NCBI GenBank assembly: GCA_027578915.1
Contig: JANBTT010000003.1
Span: 1-64,000 of the forward strand
Source of the DNA: Coemansia sp. RSA 1200
Taxonomy: Eukaryota > Kickxellomycota > Kickxellomycetes > Kickxellales > Kickxellaceae
DNA length: 64,000 bases
Direction of reading: 5' to 3'
Notes under the pieces: generated by a model
The model's database searches: none
What the model saw: the letters and a program-made list of their open reading frames with translations, nothing else
Told to the model about the DNA's origin: nothing
Position numbers and translations under genes: made by a program
Shown: in pieces, positions 52,480-60,800 of the stretch
Layout: each line of letters opens with the position of its first letter
Numbering within the stretch: the stretch's first letter is position 1

Positions 52480-53966
52480 CTCGCTTATTCTCTATTTTAT
52501 TATTCTATTTTAGAAGCTGCCATGCAAGGATCGTCCACAAATAAACAAGCAAATAAAAAAGCCATGTATGTGAGATGTATGCATCGCTTTGGAGAAAGAA
52601 CAGAGAAATAGACAGGAAGCAGACAGACCACAGCCGGACCGTTTGGTGACACCTAAACCTGTTTTTTATTTTTCTTTCTTTCCCCGTCTTTTTCTTCTTT
52701 TCTTTCTACAGCAGGCGATGTAGAAACATTGTTGAGCTGTTGACTGTTGGATTATCGCCGGTCCAAAGACGTAAACAATGGCAACTAAGAGATTGCAATA
52801 AAGGAGTATGAGCCCACAGAAAGAAAAGAGGCAGCAACATGCGTGTATGTGTGTATATAAATAGATTGGAGAACAAACAATGCATCTAATATTTACCTCG
52901 CTCTTTAAATAACCATGGTGAAGAAGAATGAGGTGGCGTAATAGAGCATGTTTTTAACAATATCGCCTAACAAGTAAGTTTTGTTGTTGCTGTTGTTGGT
53001 AGCAACAGCAAACGCAGCAATAATCATTGTGCCTGAGCGTTGTCGATTTTCATCCATGCTGAAGAAAGAAGATGATTGATGCAACGAGGACAGGGTGGAA
53101 AAGAGTGGAACGAAGAGGAGAGCACTTGACTCCAATATTCAGCAAATGGACGGACATGGAATACAAAGTATTGCGGTGAATGGCGATGAAGAAAAGAGAC
53201 AAACACACATAAAAATCGTGTCATGTGTTGGCGGAGTGAAATGACACAAGCGACAAACAGCATGAAGATTGGCGGCAGCAATTCTAGCGTTTAAGCAACG
53301 CTCGCCCTTACTGTCAGAAGAGACAGAAAAGGAAAAAAGAAGTGCTGGCCGGCTGACAAAAGCACAAAGATACGCACATCCATTAGCTGGTAAATTTCAA
53401 TCCAGCAGCAAAACAGAATCCCCTCTATACCGGAGCTAATGCTTATGCACAAACATCCATATTTGCATAATGAAAACAGCCATAGTTAAAAAAGACCCAT
53501 GTTATTATATAAGCTCCATTACAAAATGAAAGAAAGAAGTAAAGAAAACTACATCCGCTCGGATCCAATGTTCCATCCGCAATACACTGCAAAACAGCTC
53601 CAAGCAGAAAAAACAAAGCACATTCATTCTTGCCCTGCTCCTCAGCCTCAGCCTCCTTTCTTCCAGATAAATGACAAAGTTTGACCTTTGGTCAAAGCAG
53701 AAAGAACAGATGCAGCACAAGAAGGGCACTCGCGTGATCCAGAAGGCACGGAGGGGGGGGAGGAGGGAAAAAAAATAAAAGTACCAAAACAGAAGGTTAT
53801 TACTGATGGAAAGTAAGAGAATAAAAGCGAAGGAATGTTGGATGTGAGACGGAAGGTTAGAAAATTATAGCAAGAGGGGGGAGTATTATGTGAAGTAATA
53901 AAAAGCGCAAGTGCAAAAAGAAACAGATTAGAAGAAACATAGAACAAACCGTTTTGCTAACGCGCT
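52480..53966. other. 1.5-kb convergent intergenic region
   Basis: This lies between the CorA-like gene and the Ala/Glu repeat gene. A minus-strand frame of about 50 codons from an ATG near 53053 ends in a hydrophobic segment, but it has no recognised family. A run of eight or more G lies near 53750 and another G run near 53875. No other gene is supported. Confidence 0.45.
52540..52557 (+). terminator. Paired AATAAA signals of the CorA-like gene
   Basis: Two AATAAA hexamers (52540 and 52552) lie about 60-75 bases past the stop. Confidence 0.4.
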
Positions 53967-54506
53967 TTATGCAGAGGCAGTAGCAGTGGCCACTGGTGCA
54001 GCAGCCTCAACAGGCTTGGGAGCCTCTGCCTCTGCCTCCTCCTTGGTCTCAGCAACAACAGCAGAGTCAGTCGTTGGGTCGGCCTTGGACTCTTCCTTGG
54101 CGGCGTTATCCTCAGCAGGCTTGGCCTCCTTGGCAGATCTGGACAGAATCTTCTTCAGCTTGGAGAAGACACCGGTGGCCTTGTCCCTAACAACAGTGCT
54201 GCGGCGCTTCAGCTTGCTCACAGTGCTGTCCTCGGCCTTCTTCTCAGCCTTAGCCTCGACAGCCTCCTCAGGCTTGGCCTCCTCAGCAGGCTCAGTGGCC
54301 TTGGCCTCCTCAGCAGCAGGCTCAGTGGCCTTTGCCTCCTCAGCAGCAGGCTCAGTGGCCTTTGCCTCCTCAGCAGCAGGCTCAGTAGCCTTGGCCTCCT
54401 CAGCAGTAGGCGTTGGCTCCTCAGCAGCTGGGGCAGGGGCAGGGGCAGCAGCAACGGGGGCGGCGGCGGTCTCCTCAACCTGTTTGGCCACTTCGGCGGT
54501 CGACAT
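53967..54506 (-). CDS. Ala/Glu-rich repeat protein of unknown function
   Basis: The 179-residue protein starts at a true ATG (MSTAEVAKQVEE) and is composed largely of Ala, Glu, Lys and Pro. Residues 34-73 carry four copies of a ten-residue unit (AEEAKATEPA). A basic segment follows (SKLKRRSTVVRDKATGVFSKLKKILSRSAKE) that may form an amphipathic helix and contact acidic partners or membranes. The end is again acidic and Ala-rich. I know no family for it. Codon choice is strongly biased to C- and G-ending codons (GCC, GAG, AAG), unlike the neighbours. With a long pyrimidine-rich leader region on its own strand, this suggests high expression. It could be a structural or stress protein. Confidence 0.7.
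   Translation of the reverse strand: MSTAEVAKQVEETAAAPVAAAPAPAPAAEEPTPTAEEAKATEPAAEEAKATEPAAEEAKATEPAAEEAKATEPAEEAKPEEAVEAKAEKKAEDSTVSKLKRRSTVVRDKATGVFSKLKKILSRSAKEAKPAEDNAAKEESKADPTTDSAVVAETKEEAEAEAPKPVEAAAPVATATASA
54287..54406 (-). repeat. Four 30-bp tandem repeats in the Ala/Glu-rich gene
   Basis: Four adjacent 30-base units (54287, 54317, 54347 and 54377) differ at only one or two positions and keep the reading frame, encoding AEEAKATEPA each time. Confidence 0.95.
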
Positions 54507-56125
54507 GGTTAGATGTAATGGAAAAGAGAAAAATTAAGTATTTGCAAGCAGAAAAAAGCGGGGTGTGTTGTGGAAATAAGGTGGAAAAAGAGACGTGTAC
54601 GGCCTTTTCGATGCTGAGCGTTCAGATTATATATGCGACAAGGCTGAGCAGCAAAAAAAGGGGGGAAAGGGAGTGAGATAGAAAATAACACAAAGAGTAG
54701 AGCACCTTTATGCCTGTAACAGATAAAATTAGAATTTTTTGCTCAGCAAAAAGAGTGAGTATAAAGAGAAAAAGAAAAGATGCGAAGAGAAAAAGAAAGC
54801 GCAAAGGCGGGAAAGAGCAGTTCTGGCAGGTTAAATAAGGCCCATCCGGGAAAGCGAAAAAAAGGACATGGCATGGCAGACAGCACAGGGAAGACAGATT
54901 CAGCTGCTGTTTGTTGCTGCTTGTTGCTGGAGGGCGTTTCTGCGGTTCGGCAAGGGGGAAAGAAGGGGCGGCGGAAAGGAAGCGTGGATGGGATGATGCA
55001 GCGCGATGGGATGCGATGGTGGATTGGGTGGGCGAGTTTTTGGCTTGACGCATGCAACAGCCCTGTTCTAAAATTACGAGCAACACGCGCTTTTTGGCTG
55101 GGCAAGCAGCAAACGCAACTGCAGCTTCAACTGCGCGCTGGGCCCAAAAAGGCGTCTTTTCCACAAACAAGAGTGCCATCCATTTGTTTTGGTTTTTTAT
55201 TTGTTTCCTCGTCCCGTATCTGCTTGCTGCACCCACTCCCCCTCTTTCTGGGTTGGGGGTGGCTGCCAGCCGGGGAGACCCACCTGACGCGTCCCCCCTG
55301 GCTCTTTCGCCGGGCCATAGGCCTCCCCTGCGAGCGCTGCTTCCAGCTTTCTGCTTCTTACTTCTATCCGAAGCCATAGCGCAGTCCCACACTCGCCGCC
55401 GTTTCCAAGCAGTCAGTCGGTCAGCCCGTCGGTCAGTCGGCCGCCAATGACAGGGCCTGTGGGACGCTCTGGCGCGTGGCAACCCCCAAGCCCTAGTGCT
55501 GCGCCCGTCCACACTGTGTAGAAACGGAGAGAACCAGAACCAGCACATGGCAACGGCGTCTGGCATGCCGTTTCTGCTGCCGATTGTTCTTGTTGGGGGA
55601 AGAGAAAGGAAAGAGCGAAAGGAAGGCAGCACCGCAGAAAGAGGGATTGGAGCGGTTCATTTGCACATCCTTGTTTTTGTTTTTATTTGGCATTTGTTCT
55701 GGCAGCTGGCAGGAAAGCCTGTCTGCCAAAGCGCCGCTTGTTTTCGCGTGTCATGTCCTGTCCTGTCCTGCCTTTCCATGCCAACAGTAGTGCCTCCTCT
55801 TTGGGACGCCGTGCTCGTTGTTTTTGGGGGCGATTGATTCAGCGGTCCAAATAAAAAAAGCTCAAAAAGGCATGGATGGGCTCTTGCCGATCCATTGGAT
55901 GCCTGTCTGCTCTCTTTTTAGCCTATTGCACCACCACCACCATTGTCATCTTTCGGCTGGAGTTGCTTGTGTCGGCCTTATTTCAAGCCCACCCGCTCGC
56001 CCGCTCGCTCACCACACCCCGTCTTAGCAGAAGCGAGATATCCATCCTTCGCCATTGCGAACAACGAGGCCTTCGCTTCGCTTCCCTTCCCTCTGGATGG
56101 GCCCAGTGCAGGCGGCACGCTCAAG
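54507..56125. other. 1.6-kb region upstream of the Ala/Glu-rich gene
   Basis: The plus strand is purine-rich from about 54510 to 54830, so the coding strand of the downstream gene has a long pyrimidine-rich flank. The 336-codon minus frame at 54622-55632 starts at an apparent ATG but has an irregular composition, a hydrophobic low-complexity end and no family features, so I do not call it. The region probably contains a promoter and long leader. A short TCAGTCGGTCAGCCCGTCGG-like tandem lies near 55410-55442. Confidence 0.45.
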
Positions 56126-57294
56126 CTACAGCGCAATGGAATAGAAACGGTTTCCAAAGCTGCACTCCAGCTGGGCAATCTGCACAGCCGGCAGCGCAAG
56201 GATCTCCTCTTGCATAGCGTCCCCCAACTCCTTCTCCTGCTGCTGCCGTCCGATCATCCTCCCTCCCTCGTCAACTCGAACAATGCTGACATGGAATCGC
56301 GCGTTGGCGAAAAACGGCTGCTTGCCGAACCGGCGCATAACCTCATCCACCACGCGTGCCATTCCCGCCAGACGCTCCGCTCCATGGCCGATGTCGAGCC
56401 CCACAAACGCCCGCCGCCCTGTCTCGCTTGCGTAGACGCTGGCCTTGCTGAATCCAATCGCAAACGGCCCGCGACTCGCTGCCCTCACCGCCTTCTCCAG
56501 CGCCTCCACAAACCCACAGATCTCGTGCTCCTGCAAGTAGAACACGCGCGTAAGGCTCACATGGAGGTTGTCGACCCTTCGCACGCGATCTTCCTGGTTG
56601 AGGCCGCCAGCCGTCTCTTCTCCTCCTTCTCTTTCTTCTTTGCTTGCGCCAGCGGCATCCTGGCTGGGGCGCTCCGCCGTTTCTGCTTTTCTCGTCCCTG
56701 CGTCACCCGCCCCACGCTGCTGTTGTTGCTGCTGTCTCCGCCGGCAGATCTCCTGGATGCATGTCTGACTAACCCTGCAAAGTCCCACGCTCTCCTTCAC
56801 CGCCAAATACACGTGCCCCGCCCATCCTCCAGGCACATGCCCCATGTCCAATGGCTGCTCCGCCAAGTCATCTACAACAGTTGATATATTGTGTGTATGC
56901 CATTAGCGTTGATACATCATCCCATCTATCATCCCACACATCTGCCGATTATGCCCCCCTTGAAGGTGAAGCCCGTGAAATACTATCATCGCAATGATAA
57001 ATTCCATTGTGCCAGTATTGCACTCCCCCTCCCTCTCCCAAAAATAAAACAAAAAATAAAATTACAATCCACTCGCTCGCCATGTACGCAGTAAACGTGG
57101 CTTTTGTTTTTATATTTTTCTCCTTGCTTTTATCATTGTTTGTTCTGTCGCGTTTGTGTTTCCTGTGCTAGCGCATCTAACTTACCGCCCAGACCAGCAA
57201 TCCTACCGCTACTGCTGCCGTTTCTACTGCTGCTCCTGCTACTGCTGTCGCTACTCGGATAGTCGACAAGCGGCGTAATCGTGCTCTGGCGCAT
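56126..57294 (-). CDS. USB1: U6 snRNA 3' phosphodiesterase USB1 (Mpn1)
   Basis: USB1 trims the oligo(U) tail of U6 snRNA and leaves a terminal phosphate, protecting U6 from decay. I read exon 1 as 57294-57186 and exon 2 as 56871-56126, with a 314-base intron (GTAAGT...TTGTAG). Exon 1 encodes MRQSTITPLVDYPSSDSSS, which carries the LV(D/G)YSSS start known from USB1 proteins. It leaves one base that completes the first Asp codon of exon 2. The 284-residue product then has GGWAGHVYLAVK (like the NWATHVYV block), the first catalytic motif LHVSLTR (His140, Ser142) and the second FHVSIVR (His230, Ser232). It ends with SFGNRFYSIAL, which matches the SGNKFFSMPL ending of the human protein. A polyQ and Glu/Ala-rich insert (about 80-130) precedes the first motif. 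Exon 2 alone has an ATG at 56845 but would lose the N-terminus. Confidence 0.88.
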
Positions 57295-57851
57295 TCTTGT
57301 CCCGTGTGTTCGTTGGTTTTTGTGGTCCAGTACAGCTTGGCGGTTAGATTAAGCAAACAAACAGAAAAACAAACAAATAATTAAAAGTAACACTGAACAA
57401 AATATATTAAATCCCTTTCATTCCTTTCATTCCTTTTCGGACGAAGCAGGCGGGCAAACAGACGGCTAAGGCTGTGCCTTCTGTTGCTCTTGTGGGTGGC
57501 GGCAGCTGGTGAACAATTTGGTCCCAGAGAAAAAGGATATTTTGAATGGCAGTGGCATTCAGCAATGCGCACATCCGCCTTCTTTTCTCCATATAGCAAA
57601 CGCCCCCATACACATTCCAGTACTGCCTCTCCTCTTCCCCTCCTTTATCGCTGCTGTGTGCTACTGATGCTACTACTAGCAGCAGAAGACAATTGGTACT
57701 ACTATCACCATCATAGAACATAACGATTTCTTAATTGGCCTACAGATGTATATTCTACGAGGGTGTTTCAAATCTAGCTAAAAAAAATCAATGGTCCAGA
57801 TCCATCATCGCTGCTGCACAGAGTACGAGTGTGCTGGCATTGGCGATCTTC
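57295..57851. other. Promoter region of USB1
   Basis: This 557-base AT-rich stretch lies between the USB1 start and the stop of the ABC transporter gene on the same strand. Short open frames on both strands look like shadows; nothing else is seen. Confidence 0.5.
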
Positions 57852-60800
57852 CTAACTGCTGGACTGGTGCTTGCGGTCGGCGGCTGCAAACAAGTGATCG
57901 TGCTCGCCAGACTTGAGACACATGTGTCTGAACAGTCCGTCGCGCTTCTGCAGCAGGTTGAATGGCGTGTCGTACTCCACCACCTCGCCATGATCAAGCA
58001 CAAGAACCTTATCATAGTCAACAACCGTGCGCAGTCGATGCGCGATGCACAGCAGCGTTGACTCGACAAACTCTGTGCGGATGGTGGTTTGGATCCTTGC
58101 ATCTGTGTCAAAGTCAACCGATGCTGTGGCCTCATCCAGGATGATCACCCGCGTCCGTTTCACAAGCGCCCGCGCCAGCGCAATCAGCTGCCGCTGGCCC
58201 TGCGAGAAGTTCGATCCGCCTTCCATCACTGCCATCTCCAGCCCGCTGATTGTGCGCCCGAGTCCAGCAGCTCGTGAGCCTGAAAGCCTGGCGCTTCCGC
58301 CACATGCATCCGCTGCCGCTCCAGCGCTGCTGGCAATGCTAGCGCGGCTTGACCCAGCAAGCCCTACGCCAGACCGGCTCCTGGCGCTGCTCGCTGCGTG
58401 GCGGTCGGCCTCTTCGTCGCCCAGGAGATGCGCCCGACGCAGTGCCAGCCATAGCTCATCGTCGCCGTGCTCGCCAAACGGATCCAGGTTGCTCCGGATC
58501 GTGCCCGTGAACAGCACAGGATCCTGCGGGATAATCGTCAGTCGCGAGCGCAGGTCTCCGACGCCAATTTTTGAGATGTCGATCCCGTCAATGACGATCC
58601 TGCCGGCGCTTGCTTCCATAAACCTAAACATCGCCAGTGTCAGCGTGCTCTTTCCTGCGCCTGTGCGCCCGACAATGCCCACCTTCTCGCGTGGGCTGAC
58701 TGTGAATGAAACGCCCCGGATCACCGGAGGCAGGTTCTCAGCATAGCGCAAAACAAGGCCTTCAACGCTGATGCGGCCGTCGGTTGGCCAGTCGGCAGGA
58801 GGCATCATATCTGGGATTGACACTGGTGCCTCGGGATCGACATCCAAGTACTCCACCACACGCTCCACAGAGTTGAGGTTCATCTCATTGACCGAGTAGA
58901 ACCGCACCACCCACAGAACATGCTCAGTGAAGTTCAGTGCATATGCAAGCGACAGGCCTGCAAGCCCGGCATCCATGCGTCCTGTCGCTGTCAGTGCCAG
59001 AAGCCCAGCCATAAACGATACACACGCTCCGACCAGATCAACCCGGATGCTCAGCCAGCGGTTGGCCCCCCACATATAGATGAACGACCGGATATTGTCA
59101 TCCACCCTTCGATAGTTCGCCTTCTGGAAGCGTGTCTCCTGTCCGTATGCGCGAATGGTCGACACTCCGTTGAGCGTCTCGCCAAACTGCGTGTAGATCG
59201 GCGACTTTGTCACACTCTCAAATCGCTTCAGCTCTCTTGATGTCGCCAGATACAGCGTTCCTATGACCCAGTATATGCCTGCAACAAGAACTGCTCCCAG
59301 CGTAAAAGCTGGAGTGATCACCGCAATGACAACTAGTATTGCTGCTGCCGAGATCAGCTCCGTCAGAAAGATCGCCAGAGACGAGCTCAGCGCCTGGTCT
59401 ATCGTCTCCATGTCCTTTGAGAATCTGTTGATCAGCCGTCCAACCGGGGTTGTGTCGAAGAATCGCACTGGCGCACGGAGAATCGTGTGCAGAAGCTGCT
59501 CGTGCAGTCGTTTAGATGCTCTGAGAGATGCCCAGAACTGCACCAGCGACTGTCCGAAAATAAGCACAATGCTTGCAATGGCTATCAGGGCGTAGACGCC
59601 GATAAAGTAGCCAAGATCCACGTCTCCATTTGAATGCCCGCCATCGAATCCAGAATAGTGTTGCGTATTATTTCCTTTGTGCCATTGCTGTTGCTGTGCC
59701 AAGCCCTGCAACGAGTATCTCTGAGAAAGAAGCGCTGCATGCGATAAAGACAAGCCGTTGCCCGCAGTGTCGCTGCCAGCGAGCGGGTGTAGGGAAGAGA
59801 CCGCTACAGCATACAGCGTAGCAGATCTGCCCGTTCCGGAGTCATTGCTATAGGACGCTGCCCACTCGCGCAGCCACCAGTCCTGCGCAACCATCAACCC
59901 CTGCTTGACCAAGAACATCATTATCAGCGCTGCCCAGAACACGGTTCCTCCGCTTGCCTTAAAGTACGCCGAGTAAACGCTCCACTGGACGTGTCCATGC
60001 GACCACCCTTCCTCAGTAGTGAGCTTCCCCCTTAATTCGCTGTTGCTGTTGCTGCCACTGTCATTGTCGGTTTTGCTGGCTGCTGCTTTGGCTCCCTTCG
60101 CAGAGCCTGCAATGCCAGGTCCAGTCTTTTTGCTACTTCCATCAAAACGCCTATCGACCATGTCCTCAACCGTAGCCGCGGCCTTGCCCTTGGCTGCTGA
60201 ACTTTCCTCGGCGCGTGAAGCAGCGTTCTGCTGCTCTTCATCCGCTTCTCGCAGCGTCTCTTCGCTTAGCCGGCCGCTCTGTAACACCTCCACCGGCGTC
60301 CCGGAGGCTGCAATCCGCCCATCCTGCATAACCACAACCATCGATGAGCCCTTGATTGTAAGCCCAACAGCATGCGTGACGAGGATCCGGGTGCGTTCGG
60401 CCATGTGGGGCGACATCAAACAGCTCTCGTACAGGTGCTTTGCTGTGTGTGCATCGACCGCCGACAAACAGTCATCCATAATAACGTGGCGTGCAGGCGA
60501 GTACACTGCACGAGCCAGGCAGATGCGCTGTTTCTGGCCGCCGGACAATGCTACGCCCCGCTCTCCAACCTCTGTCATATCGCCGGCCTCCAGTATTTCA
60601 AGGTCCCTTGCCAACGCACACATGCGAACAACCTCTTTGTAGCGCTGCTCATCATACGGCATTCCAAATGTAATGTTTCCGCGGATGGTATCATTCAGTA
60701 GCCATGCCTGTTGTGCTACATACGCAACCGACTCATGCACTGAAAACGGATCAAGTGGGTTTCCACCCAGAACCACATCGGCGTTGAACATGGCGCCTGG

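Noticed and set aside
52908..53057. Small minus-strand ORF of about 50 codons with a C-terminal hydrophobic segment
   Set aside because: A tail-anchored micropeptide is possible, but I recognise no family and the AT-rich context makes chance likely.
54622..55632. 336-codon minus-strand open frame
   Set aside because: It lacks family features, mixes unrelated compositions, ends in a hydrophobic low-complexity run that mirrors a purine-rich plus strand, and lies in the upstream flank of a probably highly expressed gene.
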